From contig JAPONM010000025.1 in the NCBI GenBank assembly GCA_026713925.1, positions 161,872 through 225,871 of the forward strand: a stretch of 64,000 nucleotides of DNA, in the 5' to 3' direction. Within the stretch, counting starts at the first letter, position 1. Each line of letters starts with the position of its first letter. This DNA is from Gammaproteobacteria bacterium (GTDB lineage Bacteria; Pseudomonadota; Gammaproteobacteria; UBA4575). The translations under genes and the position numbers were made by a program. Of the stretch, positions 52,903-62,767 are shown piece by piece. Under the pieces are notes generated by a model. It was not told the DNA's origin. It ran no database searches and saw nothing but the letters and a program-made list of their open reading frames with translations.

Positions 52903-54789
52903 TTATGCCGATTTCAACTTTATTCTTGCAAGTATCTCGCCACTTGTAGCATCCGTGACTTCATAGGCCTTTTGCGATGAATATAACGAATCCACCAGTG
53001 CCTTGTGTCTACCCATAACAACATCTCGCCTGATTTTCCTTGAACGGGTAATTTCCCCAGCCTCCACATTAAACTCTCTATGCATAATCAGATATCGTTT
53101 TATCGGAGGACAAGACTTACCTTCTATTTGTTCAATATGTGAATTGACATCACTTACCGTTTTACTGACCAGGTCATACACTTCATCTTTGGTTGCCAGA
53201 TCCCGGTAACCAGTAAAACGTATGTTATTAGCCTCAGCCCAGCTTCCTACTGTATCACCGTCGATCACCAGAAATGCAGCAATCGAGTCCTTAGCTTCTC
53301 CCACAGCTATAGCATCCTTGATATACGGAGATGATTTCAAAGCATTTTCTACTAGCTGTGGTGCAAACGTTTCACCACTGCTGAACTTGCCTAATGCATC
53401 CACACGACCCGTAATTGTTATGCCACCCTGTTCATCAATTTCACCTAAATCACCTGTATGCACCCAGCCTTCTGCATCTTTAGCAGCAGCAGTAGCATTA
53501 GGATGCCCATAATATTCCTTGAAAGAATTTACCCCCCGAAATGCAATTTCTCCATCATCGAGCAGCTTGACCTCTACACCAGGTAGCGGTGAGCCCATGA
53601 TGAATTCACCACTGGGGCTGTTTATCTGAGCTGGTCCCTGGATACAGATAAACCCGGCACTTTCGGCAGTTCCATACGTCTTCTTCAGGTGCAAACCGAT
53701 ACTGCGATAAAAATTGAACACCTCACTGCTCATAATGTCGCCACCAGTAAATGCCTTGCGCAATTTGGATAGCCCATAAACATTTTTGAGCGGTGCAAAC
53801 ATCAGTATGGTTCCCAGCTTAAATTTAAAGTTGTCTATCCCACTTATCCCGCCGGTTTCAAGAAACTTTTCCCTGTTTGCACGCGCGACACCAAACCACA
53901 TACGAAACACCCTTGTACTGGACCGTTGGGATCTGGCGATAATTTCAGCATACAATTGCTTGTAAAAGTGGGGAGGGGCATAAAGAATTGTCGGACCAAT
54001 CTCACGCAAATCATTCATGCATGTTTCATTACTTTCTGGGCAATTTACCGTGAAACCTTTTAACAGCCACAATGTATAGGTAAACAACAGACTTGCCGCA
54101 TAGGATATGGGCATGAATGCAAGAACCTCCTCGGTCTCTCGAATTCTTTCCTGTTCAACAACAGCCTTACCCGTAATTATCATACTTCCGTGAGTATGTA
54201 CTGCTCCACGTTCTTCACCTGATGTGCCCGATGTATAAAGTACAAAAGCTTCCGAATCCTGTGTAACTTTGCTGGTTATGTCTTCAAAAAACCCAGGGTG
54301 CTCGGCCCCGAATTTTTTCCCTGCCTCCTGCAATTCCTCGAAGCTGCTCAAATGGCTATGGTCATAATCCTGCATGCCACGGCCATCGTGATAGATAAGC
54401 TCCCCAAGATTCTTGCATCGGTCGATTACGTTATACAGTGCATCAACCTGCTGCTGATCCTGAACAACAGCAACTTTTGCCTCGCAGTTGTTGAGGGTGG
54501 ACACTAGCTCTTCAGTGTTGGAATCTGGATGGACCGGTACCGGCACCGCGCCCAAACACTGCACAGCAACCATTGCCAAATAGAGCTCAGGAATGTTGTT
54601 TCCGATAATGGCAACTTTTTCTCCTGACTCAAGACCCTTGGACGCCAAACCATATACACAGTTCTCGACTATGGAACTCGTATCACCCCATGTCCAACTG
54701 TGCCACAATCCGAGCCGTTTGACGCGGATGGCTGGATCCGCATTGCGTGTCCTGACTTGTTGTTGAAAAAGACTTGGGAATGTATCCAT
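52903..54789 (-). CDS. AMP-dependent acyl-CoA synthetase of the Liv transporter cluster
   Basis: A 628-residue adenylate-forming ligase. The ATP motifs are FVLYTSGTSGEERGAVHTHG (near residue 186), KTYGTAESAGF (A5-like), GEIAFRGVNS and WVHTGDLGEIDEQGGITITGR near 440. The usual C-terminal GEITRSRKIRR replaces the standard GK motif region, close to long-chain and bubblegum-type ligases. It would activate a carboxylic acid to its CoA thioester, probably the compound imported by the attached transporter. It is the first gene of the operon. The substrate class (fatty, aromatic, or DMSP-derived acid) cannot be read. Confidence 0.88.
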   Translation of the reverse strand: MDTFPSLFQQQVRTRNADPAIRVKRLGLWHSWTWGDTSSIVENCVYGLASKGLESGEKVAIIGNNIPELYLAMVAVQCLGAVPVPVHPDSNTEELVSTLNNCEAKVAVVQDQQQVDALYNVIDRCKNLGELIYHDGRGMQDYDHSHLSSFEELQEAGKKFGAEHPGFFEDITSKVTQDSEAFVLYTSGTSGEERGAVHTHGSMIITGKAVVEQERIRETEEVLAFMPISYAASLLFTYTLWLLKGFTVNCPESNETCMNDLREIGPTILYAPPHFYKQLYAEIIARSQRSSTRVFRMWFGVARANREKFLETGGISGIDNFKFKLGTILMFAPLKNVYGLSKLRKAFTGGDIMSSEVFNFYRSIGLHLKKTYGTAESAGFICIQGPAQINSPSGEFIMGSPLPGVEVKLLDDGEIAFRGVNSFKEYYGHPNATAAAKDAEGWVHTGDLGEIDEQGGITITGRVDALGKFSSGETFAPQLVENALKSSPYIKDAIAVGEAKDSIAAFLVIDGDTVGSWAEANNIRFTGYRDLATKDEVYDLVSKTVSDVNSHIEQIEGKSCPPIKRYLIMHREFNVEAGEITRSRKIRRDVVMGRHKALVDSLYSSQKAYEVTDATSGEILARIKLKSA

Positions 54790-54930
54790 GAAAGACCTAC
54801 GCCCCTATTCTATGGGCTGAGCGCTTTAACCATACCTGTAGTTGTTCTTTACGCTGTTCTAACTTCCAAATTGTCAAGATTTGGGGCTCCTCATTAGCAA
54901 CTCTGTCGGCTCCACTTCGCTGTATTGATT

Positions 54931-55221
54931 CTAGCAAATTTTGCCTGCATTACAGATTACTATCGTGTCTGCGTGGCAGTAGTTATTTTTAAAATTACTC
55001 AACTTGCTTATATGGTATCCAACAGTGTGTAAACTTACACTAGCAAACCGATGCTTTGCAAGCATTTGTGCAAGCTGTTTGCGATTTGTACCTGAAATAT
55101 CCATATGTGTGAATTCTAAATCCTTTACTATCCTTCTGTAATTTATGCTCCAAGAACACATTCCACACATCCAAACTTGCTGCTCAGCAAGACTGAGCAA
55201 TTCATCTAAATAGTCTGACAA
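54931..55221 (-). CDS. Doubtful small open frame (96 aa)
   Basis: A 96-residue frame starting with TTG. The front has a C-x2-C pair (VWMCGMCSWS) and the rest is HTVGYHISKL ... CHADTIVICNAGKIC, with cysteines and histidines but no known domain. No clear ribosome-binding site precedes it. It occupies most of the 480-base gap between the acyl-CoA ligase and tadA. I list it because the gap has no other content; it may not be real or may be a gene remnant. Confidence 0.25.
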   Translation of the reverse strand: MSDYLDELLSLAEQQVWMCGMCSWSINYRRIVKDLEFTHMDISGTNRKQLAQMLAKHRFASVSLHTVGYHISKLSNFKNNYCHADTIVICNAGKIC

Positions 55222-55269
55222 GATCTATATTGACTGAGTCTAATAATGACGTTTAACTTATTGGAGTAG

Positions 55270-55734
55270 TTATATATTCTGTTGTTTTCGACGCAATCGG
55301 AAAAACTTCTTCAGCAGTGTTCCACATTCTTGCTCCATAACACCGCCTGTAAGCTCAACTGAATGGTTATGCCTTTGATCTGCTATCAGGTTGAACACTG
55401 ACCCGGCAGCTCCTGACCTGGGGTCACGGGCACCAAATACCAGCCGTTTGATTCTTGCATGCAATATGGCTCCCACGCACATTACGCAAGGCTCCAGAGT
55501 TACAAACAAAGTAGTATCAGTCAGTCGATAATTCTGCAAGGAATGTGCTGCAACACGCATGGCAATGATTTCTGCATGTGCACTCGGATCATTTGCGAGT
55601 ATTGACTTATTGTGGCCCTTGCCGATGACTTTTCCTTCACGAACAATAACTGCTCCTACTGGCACCTCCTGATGTGCCTCAGCATGCTGTGCCTGAATAA
55701 AGGCTTCATGCATCCAGTGTTCGTCTTCTGTCAA
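55270..55734 (-). CDS. tadA: tRNA-specific adenosine deaminase
   Basis: A 154-residue enzyme that converts A34 to inosine in tRNA-Arg. The zinc and catalytic site is intact: SAHAEIIAMRVAAHS (HAE) near residue 52 and TLEPCVMCVGAILHARIKRLVFGARD (PCxxC) near 80. The C-terminal LLKKFFRLRRKQQ tail is basic as usual. It is 27 bases downstream of guaA on the same strand, a common gammaproteobacterial guaB-guaA-tadA order. Confidence 0.96.
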   Translation of the reverse strand: MTEDEHWMHEAFIQAQHAEAHQEVPVGAVIVREGKVIGKGHNKSILANDPSAHAEIIAMRVAAHSLQNYRLTDTTLFVTLEPCVMCVGAILHARIKRLVFGARDPRSGAAGSVFNLIADQRHNHSVELTGGVMEQECGTLLKKFFRLRRKQQNI

Positions 55735-55761
55735 GAAAAACCCAGCTTAAAGGTGGTACGC

Positions 55762-57336
55762 CTATTCCCACTCGATTGTAGCAGGAGGCTTTCCAGATAT
55801 ATCGTAGGTAACCCTGGAGATTCCACTGACTTCATTAATGATGCGCCGGGAGACACGGTCAAGAAACTCATAGGGAAGCCGTGCCCAACGCGCAGTCATG
55901 AAATCAGTCGTTTCAACTGCGCGCAGTGCAACGACATTTTCATATTTTCTACCATCCCCCATAACTCCCACAGACTTTACAGGCAGCAATACAGCAAAGG
56001 CCTGTGAAACCTGATCGTATAAGGACTGCTTCCTGAGTTCAGTAATGAAGATGTCATCTGCCAGTCGCAGCAGGTCTGCATATTCCTCGTTAACCTTGCC
56101 CAAAATACGAACGCCAAGACCCGGTCCCGGAAAAGGATGCCGAGAGACGATTTCGCGGGGCAATCCAAGCTCTAGACCAATTTTTCGAACTTCGTCCTTG
56201 AACAACTCCTTCAGGGGCTCAATAAGCTTCAATTCCATATTTTTTGGCAGTCCTGCAACATTGTGATGTGATTTGATCAAATGAGCTTTACCTGTCGCGG
56301 CTCCTGCTGATTCAATAATGTCTGGATAGATTGTCCCCTGCGCCAACCACTTGACATTACGAAGTTTTTTCGCTTCAGCTTCAAAAGTTCTGATGAAAAG
56401 ACTTCCTATAACGGTACGTTTCTGCTCAGGGTCTGCGACACTCTTGAGTGCATCAAAATACTGTTGCCCGGCATTTACACGAATAACTTTTACTCCCAGG
56501 TGCCGGGCAAAAGTCTGCATGACGTGATCACCCTCATTCAGGCGCAATAGACCAGTATCAACAAAAATGCAAGTCAGTTGGTCGCCAATAGCTTGATGCA
56601 ACAGTACTGCGACAACAGATGAATCCACACCCCCCGACAATGCAAGTAATACTTTGTCCGTGCCTACCTGCTGCCGAATCCGTTCGATGTATTCCCGGAT
56701 GACATTTGTAGTAGTCCAGCCCTTACCACAACCACAAATCCTGTTTACAAAACGCTCAAGAATTTGTTTGCCTTGTTTGGTGTGTGTAACCTCAGGATGA
56801 AACTGTAAACCGAACAGATTCCTTTTTTCATCAGCAATGGCTGCAATAGGTGAACTCTCAGTACTGCCAATCACCCTAAATCCATCAGGCAGTTTTACTA
56901 CCCGGTCACCATGTGACATCCAGACATCCAGAATGTGGGCACCATTTTTCATCCTGTCGTCACAAATACCGTCCAGTAATTTGGAATTCGATTCCATTTT
57001 TACCTGGGCATAACCAAATTCCCTTTGATCTGAAACCTCTACCTCGCCTCCCATTTGTTTGGCCATGGCGTGCATACCATAACAAATGCCCAATACCGGA
57101 ACTTTTTGACTGAATACCGGCGCAATCTCACTGAATGCATCATTTGCGGCAACCGATTCTGGGCCACCTGATAACACTATGCCTTTTGGACTGAATGCCT
57201 TAATCATTTCTATTGAGACATCACAAGAGTATATTTCGCAATACGTACCAATTTCACGTATGCGTCTAGCAATGAGTTGCGTGTATTGTGACCCGAAATC
57301 CAGGATCAAAATCCTGTCTACCTGAATATTAGTCAT
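55762..57336 (-). CDS. guaA: GMP synthase (glutamine-hydrolysing)
   Basis: About 524 residues. The N-terminal class I glutaminase has its nucleophile in [12 protein letters not shown] and the histidine in [11 protein letters not shown]. The ATP pyrophosphatase domain has [17 protein letters not shown] near residue 230, and the dimerisation domain ends with [17 protein letters not shown]. It aminates XMP to GMP. The ATG at 57336 ([12 protein letters not shown]) fits the family start better than a TTG four codons earlier. It follows guaB by 49 bases and forms an operon with it. Confidence 0.97.
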   Translation of the reverse strand: MTNIQVDRILILDFGSQYTQLIARRIREIGTYCEIYSCDVSIEMIKAFSPKGIVLSGGPESVAANDAFSEIAPVFSQKVPVLGICYGMHAMAKQMGGEVEVSDQREFGYAQVKMESNSKLLDGICDDRMKNGAHILDVWMSHGDRVVKLPDGFRVIGSTESSPIAAIADEKRNLFGLQFHPEVTHTKQGKQILERFVNRICGCGKGWTTTNVIREYIERIRQQVGTDKVLLALSGGVDSSVVAVLLHQAIGDQLTCIFVDTGLLRLNEGDHVMQTFARHLGVKVIRVNAGQQYFDALKSVADPEQKRTVIGSLFIRTFEAEAKKLRNVKWLAQGTIYPDIIESAGAATGKAHLIKSHHNVAGLPKNMELKLIEPLKELFKDEVRKIGLELGLPREIVSRHPFPGPGLGVRILGKVNEEYADLLRLADDIFITELRKQSLYDQVSQAFAVLLPVKSVGVMGDGRKYENVVALRAVETTDFMTARWARLPYEFLDRVSRRIINEVSGISRVTYDISGKPPATIEWE

Positions 57337-57385
57337 TAACAGGTCCAAAAAAAGAGGCAGGCGTATAGGTCAGCATTCAGACTCG

Positions 57386-58843
57386 CTAGTCAAGGTGATA
57401 GTTGGGAGCTTCTTTGGTAATAGTTACATCATGAACATGGCTCTCACGCATCCCTGCTGATGAAATCCTTACAAACTCTGGCCTGACGCGCATTTCTCCG
57501 ATATTTTCACACCCTACATAACCCATGCTGGAACGCAAACCACCTATCAGCTGCTGGATGATGGTGACCACAGTACCCCTGTATGGCACTCGACCCTCGA
57601 TCCCTTCAGGAACATATTTTCCTTTAAGAGTATCTTCATTCTGGAAATAACGATCACCTGAACCCATTTGCATTGCAGACAAGGAACCCATTCCACGATA
57701 GGCTTTATAAGAGCGTCCCTGATAGAGTTCAACCTCACCTGGCGCCTCTTTGGTGCCTGCAAACAGGCCTCCAATCATGACAGCATTGGCTCCCACTGCA
57801 ATCGCTTTGGCAACATCACCTGAATAACGTATCCCTCCATCTGCAATGATTGGAACTTCAGATTTGATGGCCTTATGAACATTATCCACCGCACTGATTT
57901 GAGGCACACCCACACCTGCTACGATCCTAGTTGTACATATTGAGCCCGGGCCAATGCCTACTTTTACGGCATCTGCACCAGCCTGGACCAGATGTTTTGC
58001 CGCTTCACCGGTTGCAATATTACCACCTACGACCTGGACTCCCGGGTATGTTTTCTTTACCCAGCGTACACGGTCGAATACTGCCTGTGAATGCCCGTGA
58101 GCAGTATCAACTACGATCATATCTACACCCGCTTGTACCAGCCCATCGACTCGCTCCTCAGTGTCGGGCCCAACACCCACTGCTGCGCCCACCAGTAACC
58201 TTCCTTCTTCATCCTTGCATGCATGAGGATAATCTGTCGACTTTTGGATGTCCTTGACCGTTATTAGCCCTCGCAATTCAAAATCATCATTTACTACCAA
58301 CACTTTTTCTATACGATGCTGATGCAACAAAGCCTGAATTTCATCTTTTCCTGCACCTTCCTTGACAGTAACTAAATGTTTTTGCGTGGTCATGATTTTA
58401 GAAACAGGTTCTTCCTTTCGGGTTTCAAATCGGAGGTCGCGGCTGGTAACAATGCCGACTAACGACTCACCTTCCACTACGGGAACTCCTGAGATATTTT
58501 TCTCTCGGGTCAGTTCCAGCACCTCCCCAATACTGCTGGTCGGGTCCACACATATTGGATCCTTGATGACGCCACTTTCGAATTTTTTGACCAGACGGAC
58601 TTCGTCAGCTTGGTTTACGATTGGCATATTTTTGTGAATCACACCAAGCCCGCCTTCCTGTGCAATGGAAATTGCCAAACGGGCTTCTGTCACAGTATCC
58701 ATGGCAGAAGAAAGCAATGGGATATTTAGGGTGATTTTGCGGGTTAGCTGCGTTGTGAGATCCACATCTCGCGGTAACACGCTGGAGTGGGCCGGGACTA
58801 GAGATACATCATCAAACGTTAGAGCATCATATTTTATTTGCAT
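57386..58843 (-). CDS. guaB: Inosine-5'-monophosphate dehydrogenase
   Basis: 485 residues from the chosen start. It oxidises IMP to XMP. The catalytic loop [22 protein letters not shown] carries the nucleophilic cysteine, and [28 protein letters not shown] is the phosphate site. Two CBS domains lie in the middle ([13 protein letters not shown] and [15 protein letters not shown]). The ATG at 58843 ([13 protein letters not shown]) has AGGA 7 bases before it, whereas the longer TTG frame to 58915 lacks homology. It is divergent from xseA. Confidence 0.97.
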   Translation of the reverse strand: MQIKYDALTFDDVSLVPAHSSVLPRDVDLTTQLTRKITLNIPLLSSAMDTVTEARLAISIAQEGGLGVIHKNMPIVNQADEVRLVKKFESGVIKDPICVDPTSSIGEVLELTREKNISGVPVVEGESLVGIVTSRDLRFETRKEEPVSKIMTTQKHLVTVKEGAGKDEIQALLHQHRIEKVLVVNDDFELRGLITVKDIQKSTDYPHACKDEEGRLLVGAAVGVGPDTEERVDGLVQAGVDMIVVDTAHGHSQAVFDRVRWVKKTYPGVQVVGGNIATGEAAKHLVQAGADAVKVGIGPGSICTTRIVAGVGVPQISAVDNVHKAIKSEVPIIADGGIRYSGDVAKAIAVGANAVMIGGLFAGTKEAPGEVELYQGRSYKAYRGMGSLSAMQMGSGDRYFQNEDTLKGKYVPEGIEGRVPYRGTVVTIIQQLIGGLRSSMGYVGCENIGEMRVRPEFVRISSAGMRESHVHDVTITKEAPNYHLD

Positions 58844-58955
58844 AAGTGGTCCTGTACCGTACAAGTAGCTTATTATAAGGATTGCACAATTCACGGTAAA
58901 CTTACTCTGACACAAGGGGATACACCAGCCCCGCTGAACTGTTCAACTTCCCGAT

Positions 58956-60308
58956 ATGGACCTCCTACATTCTGATTCTGGCCATAAAGAACGTGAGATC
59001 TACTCTGTTCAACGGCTCAACCAAGAAGTAAAGCAGTTGTTACAGCAAAGTTTCCCTCTGATTTGGATAGAAGGAGAACTTTCCAATGTTGCCCAGCCTG
59101 CATCAGGGCATGTGTATTTCTCACTCAAGGACGAACATGCTCAGGTGCGCAGCGTAATGTTTCAGCACGCCAGCAGACTGTTGCCCTTCCAACCTAAAGA
59201 AGGAATGTTTGTACTTGTCAGGGCACGAGTCGGACTGTATGAACCCCGCGGTGAATTTCAGCTCATAGTCGAGCAAATGGAAAAAGCAGGAACTGGAATT
59301 TTACAACGCAGATTTGAAGCGTTGAAACGCAAGCTAAACAATGAGGGATTATTCAGTTCCGTACACAAACAGCCCCTGCCTCCCTTTCCTGCATCACTTT
59401 ATATTGTAACCTCGGCAACCGGAGCAGCGCTTCGCGATATCCTGAGTGTGCTTGGCAGACGGTTTCCCCTGCCTGCCATTCAGGTCTATTCAATCCCTGT
59501 ACAAGGTGAGGCATCTGCAAATGAAATAGTGGAAGCCCTACAAGTTATTAACCAACGCAAGGATGGGGATGTGATCATACTCGCTCGTGGTGGCGGCTCT
59601 ATAGAAGACCTCTGGTCCTTCAACGAAGAATCAGTCGCCCGAGCAATATTTGCGTCCAAGCTGCCAGTTGTGACAGGTATCGGACATGAGGTGGATTTTA
59701 CAATTGCAGACTATGTAGCAGACCTGCGTGCACCTACACCATCTGCTGCAGCCGAACTGGTCGTCCCCCATGCCCGCACAGTCCTTGAAACCCTGGAGCA
59801 ACACCACGATTCCGCGAACCATTTGATCCGAAACACTGTAAGCAACCTCCATCAATCCGTTGACTGGAGATCGCAACAGCTTGAACATTTGCATCCAAAG
59901 TTGACTGTACAGAGGAATAAGCAGCTTCTCATTGAAATGGCAAGGCGTTTGGAAAGCGCAACAATGCTTCAGCATTCTCGACTGGATAACAAATTCATCA
60001 ACTTGTTGTTCCGGTTTGGAAAACTGTCTCCAAAGTCCCATGTACATGAATCCAATATCCGGCTCACTCACCTGTATAAGAACCTGAAAAATCTGTTATG
60101 CACACAAATGGAACAGCGCAATCAAAAACTGGAGTCTTGGGCACGTTCATTAGATACAGCAAGCCCTCTCGCTACCCTAAGCCGGGGCTACTCCATTGTG
60201 ACATTGAAAAACAATGGCCAGATCCTGCGAGAAACCAAGCAGGTGTCCCAAAATGAAAAGATCATGATTCAACTGGCAAAGGGACACCTCAATGCACGAA
60301 TAGAATGA
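58956..60308 (+). CDS. xseA: Exodeoxyribonuclease VII large subunit
   Basis: A 450-residue nuclease subunit. The N-terminal OB fold is recognised by YSVQRLNQEVKQLLQQSFPLIWIEGELSN and SGHVYFSLKDEHAQVRSVMF. The catalytic region has DVIILARGGGSIEDLWSFNEESVARAIFASKLPVVTGIGHEVDFTIADYVADLRAPTPSAAAEL, the family hallmark, near residues 210-270. A coiled-coil C-terminal part follows. It degrades single-stranded DNA together with XseB, which is not encoded here. It is divergent from guaB, the classical gammaproteobacterial arrangement. Confidence 0.97.
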   Translation: MDLLHSDSGHKEREIYSVQRLNQEVKQLLQQSFPLIWIEGELSNVAQPASGHVYFSLKDEHAQVRSVMFQHASRLLPFQPKEGMFVLVRARVGLYEPRGEFQLIVEQMEKAGTGILQRRFEALKRKLNNEGLFSSVHKQPLPPFPASLYIVTSATGAALRDILSVLGRRFPLPAIQVYSIPVQGEASANEIVEALQVINQRKDGDVIILARGGGSIEDLWSFNEESVARAIFASKLPVVTGIGHEVDFTIADYVADLRAPTPSAAAELVVPHARTVLETLEQHHDSANHLIRNTVSNLHQSVDWRSQQLEHLHPKLTVQRNKQLLIEMARRLESATMLQHSRLDNKFINLLFRFGKLSPKSHVHESNIRLTHLYKNLKNLLCTQMEQRNQKLESWARSLDTASPLATLSRGYSIVTLKNNGQILRETKQVSQNEKIMIQLAKGHLNARIE

Positions 60309-60424
60309 CGTACCATCCCTAATCAGGATTTTGGTGCACTTTTTGTGACAACCAGATTACGATAGGTTCTTGCCAGACTGCCTATTATCTGGTATCAAAG
60401 CGGCTGATTTGAATTGGGGGTTCC

Positions 60425-61291
60425 ATGGTCGCGAAAAAAACAGTTGTCCGGAAAAAGTCCGTAGCCAGAAAGAAAACAGGTGTCAAAAAACGCACTGTCG
60501 CCAAAAAATCTGCGGCTAAGAAAGTAACTGCCAATAAGAAAGCAGCTCCTAAGAGAAGTACCGTCGCTAAAAAGAAAGCCTCGGTGAAAAGGAAACCTGC
60601 AAGCAAGAGAAAGACAACTGCTAAAACAGGTGTCAAAAAACGCACTGTCGCCAAAAAATCTGCGGCCAAGAAAGTAGCTGCCAAAAAGAAAGCGGCTCCT
60701 AAGAGAAGTACCGTCGCTAAAAAGAAAGCCTCGGTGAAAAGGAAACCCGCGGCAAAAAGAAAATCAGTGACGACAAAGCCTTCTCTTGCGAAGTCAAAAG
60801 CAGACAATAAATTACTCGCAAAAGAAGAAAAGAAGAAAAAACGTGTTGAACTGCTAAAAAGACGCTCATCTGTTGCGATGCCTGTCGAAGGTGTTGCGGC
60901 CTATACCACTCACCGCGGTGAAAGTTACATGAGCCCCAAGCAGCTGAAACATTTCCGAAAAATTTTGCTGCAATGGAAACAGGAGCTCCTTGATGAAGTA
61001 AACCGCACAGTAGACCATATGAAAAAAGATGCGAGTCAGTTTGCTGACCCGGCTGACCGAGCAACACAGGAGGAAGAATTCAGCTTGGAGTTACGCACGC
61101 GTGACCGCGAAGGCAAACTTGTACGAAAAATAAATCAGACTTTGGCAGCCATTGATGCAGATGAATACGGCTATTGCGAATCGTGCGGAGTAGAGATAGG
61201 TATTAAAAGGCTAGAAGCACGTCCAACAGCGACACTGTGCATCGACTGTAAAACGCTACAGGAAATCAAGGAGAAACAGAACTTTACATGA
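60425..61291 (+). CDS. DksA-type zinc-finger protein with histone-H1-like lysine/alanine-rich N-terminus
   Basis: A 288-residue protein. Residues 1-140 are almost only K, A, R, T, S and V in H1-like AAKK/AKKK patterns, including a 50-residue unit duplicated in tandem. Residues 150-288 are a DksA: YMSPKQLKHFRKILLQWKQEL, the coiled-coil tip DPADRATQEEEFSLELRTRDRE and a C4 zinc finger (C251, C254, C272, C275). DksA binds RNA polymerase and mediates the ppGpp response. The basic tail would bind nucleic acid. The tip D-x-x-D-x-A pattern is retained, so regulatory activity is likely. No second DksA is visible in this window. Confidence 0.9.
   Translation: MVAKKTVVRKKSVARKKTGVKKRTVAKKSAAKKVTANKKAAPKRSTVAKKKASVKRKPASKRKTTAKTGVKKRTVAKKSAAKKVAAKKKAAPKRSTVAKKKASVKRKPAAKRKSVTTKPSLAKSKADNKLLAKEEKKKKRVELLKRRSSVAMPVEGVAAYTTHRGESYMSPKQLKHFRKILLQWKQELLDEVNRTVDHMKKDASQFADPADRATQEEEFSLELRTRDREGKLVRKINQTLAAIDADEYGYCESCGVEIGIKRLEARPTATLCIDCKTLQEIKEKQNFT
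60473..60750 (+). repeat. 150-bp tandem duplication inside the DksA-like tail
   Basis: The sequence from 60473 (AAAACAGGTGTCAAAAAACG) recurs from 60623 with only a few substitutions over at least 128 bases, for example in the codons giving VTANKK versus VAAKKK. The copies encode residues about 18-63 and 68-113 and keep the frame. Confidence 0.92.
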
Positions 61292-61346
61292 TTTTGTTTA
61301 ATGTGCAGTTAACTCTTCACACCTGTAATTTCTGGTAACTATATTA

Positions 61347-61574
61347 TCAGCTATCCCCGCTGCTATCCCCGCTTTTATCCCATCTCCAAGGTTCTTCTTT
61401 GGCAATCGCAAAGAAGATCCAAAAATTTCCAATTAGCATAATAATGAGTAGAATTGCTCCTCCCAACGCCCACAGTATATTGCGGTAGTGTTCGGAAAAA
61501 CCACCAAAATGCATGATTGCCACAAACAAAGCGCTCCATAGTGCCATTACAACTAACGCTTGAATTGTACGCAT
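61347..61574 (-). CDS. Small two-helix membrane protein (75 aa)
   Basis: A 75-residue protein with two membrane segments, ALVVMALWSALFVAIMHFG and ILWALGGAILLIIMLIGNFWIFFAI, and a charged tail EEPWRWDKSGDSSGDS. I do not recognise the family. It is 31 bases downstream of the XylA-like reductase gene on the same strand. A good ribosome-binding site (TAGGAGAAG) lies just before the ATG. A co-operonic role as a membrane anchor for the reductase or oxygenase is possible but speculative. Confidence 0.65.
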   Translation of the reverse strand: MRTIQALVVMALWSALFVAIMHFGGFSEHYRNILWALGGAILLIIMLIGNFWIFFAIAKEEPWRWDKSGDSSGDS

Positions 61575-61605
61575 ACTCTTCTCCTATAAACTAATCAATG
61601 TCAAA

Positions 61606-62700
61606 CTAACTCTTAGCACGTCCGCCAGGCATTGAACTTGCGTCAAGAAACTTATCAAAATAAATACTATCTTTTTTCATACCCTGAGCAACCATTACTT
61701 CAATGGCTGCATCGATCATTGGTGGCGGGCCACACAAATAACCTTGCGCCTCACTTAGCGACAGTTTGCCAGTATCAACATAGGCCGACTTGAGGTAATC
61801 AGTAACCAGCCCTCGAGCACCCTGCCAGTCGCTATCATCAGGTTCCATATTAAGCACGGGAACAAATTCGAATGTGTTATCTTGATTCCATTTCTCCCCG
61901 ATCTCTTTCATTTCTTCCAGGCAATACAAGTCTTTTTGAGTTCGGGCACCAAACAAAAACAGACAGTCGCGTGACACCTGTTCATTTGCTGCTGACTCAA
62001 GAATTGCCTTAATTGAACTAATGCCACTACCCCCTGCAATACAAACAATCGGCGTCGGCACTGGACGTAACCAAAAATGGCCATAAGGTCCAGCTACAGT
62101 AACTTTTTCGCTAGTGCGGTCTTCTTTAAATAGCCACTCAGTGAATTCACCGCCTGGGACTAGGCGAACAAAAAAAGTCATCTCATTCTCTGCCTCATTT
62201 TCAGGTGCCTTGGCAAAGGAATAGGATCGTGGTGCGCTGAGACCAGCAACATCTATCTCCGCATATTGACCTGCGATTCCACTTCGGTCGGGCAATGGGT
62301 AATCAGATGTAATGACAATTTCCTTAATGTCATGCGTCAAATCTGTGATGCGAGTCAGCGCCCCTTCAAATGTAACTACTTGATGGGCATGCGATGCATC
62401 TTCCAGTTCAACTTGTATTTCAATATCACTTTTCAGGCGGGTTTGGCAGGCCAAAATCCACCCTTCATTTAACTGGTCAGGATCCAGCACATAGGAAAAA
62501 TCTGTTAGTGACTTTGTTTTGCCACTTTTCAGAATACACTTACAGGAAGTACAGCTTCCAACACGGCAGTCGTGTGGCCATGGAATTCCAAGTTCCAAAG
62601 CTGCATTGAGCAAATTATCCCCTGCTTCTACAGTAAATTTGTGCTCACCAGAATTGATATTCGCTTGCCAGTCTTTTTTACCGCCAAATAACCCAAACAT
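61606..62700 (-). CDS. Oxygenase reductase with N-terminal 2Fe-2S ferredoxin and FAD/NAD domains (XylA/MmoC-like)
   Basis: A 364-residue electron-transfer protein. The plant-type 2Fe-2S cluster cysteines are C45, C50, C53 and C85. The FAD site is RSYSFAKAP near residue 173, and NAD binding is in VCIAGGSGISSIKAIL near 220 with YLCGPPPMIDAAIEVM at the end. Proteins of this layout pass electrons from NADH to hydrocarbon or aromatic oxygenases. No oxygenase is fully inside the window. The truncated gene at the right edge is the only candidate partner. It starts 67 bases downstream of the GST-like gene. Confidence 0.87.
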   Translation of the reverse strand: MFGLFGGKKDWQANINSGEHKFTVEAGDNLLNAALELGIPWPHDCRVGSCTSCKCILKSGKTKSLTDFSYVLDPDQLNEGWILACQTRLKSDIEIQVELEDASHAHQVVTFEGALTRITDLTHDIKEIVITSDYPLPDRSGIAGQYAEIDVAGLSAPRSYSFAKAPENEAENEMTFFVRLVPGGEFTEWLFKEDRTSEKVTVAGPYGHFWLRPVPTPIVCIAGGSGISSIKAILESAANEQVSRDCLFLFGARTQKDLYCLEEMKEIGEKWNQDNTFEFVPVLNMEPDDSDWQGARGLVTDYLKSAYVDTGKLSLSEAQGYLCGPPPMIDAAIEVMVAQGMKKDSIYFDKFLDASSMPGGRAKS

Positions 62701-62767
62701 AATCCTTCAACCTACACTGGCATCCTGTCCAGTGCAGAGGACGCTAGTGAATATAAAAGATGTGCAT

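Noticed and set aside
60385..60807. A 140-codon leftward frame opposite the DksA tail with very hydrophobic repeats
   Set aside because: It is the antisense of a lysine/alanine codon-rich repeat; such frames appear automatically and the sense strand encodes a complete DksA.
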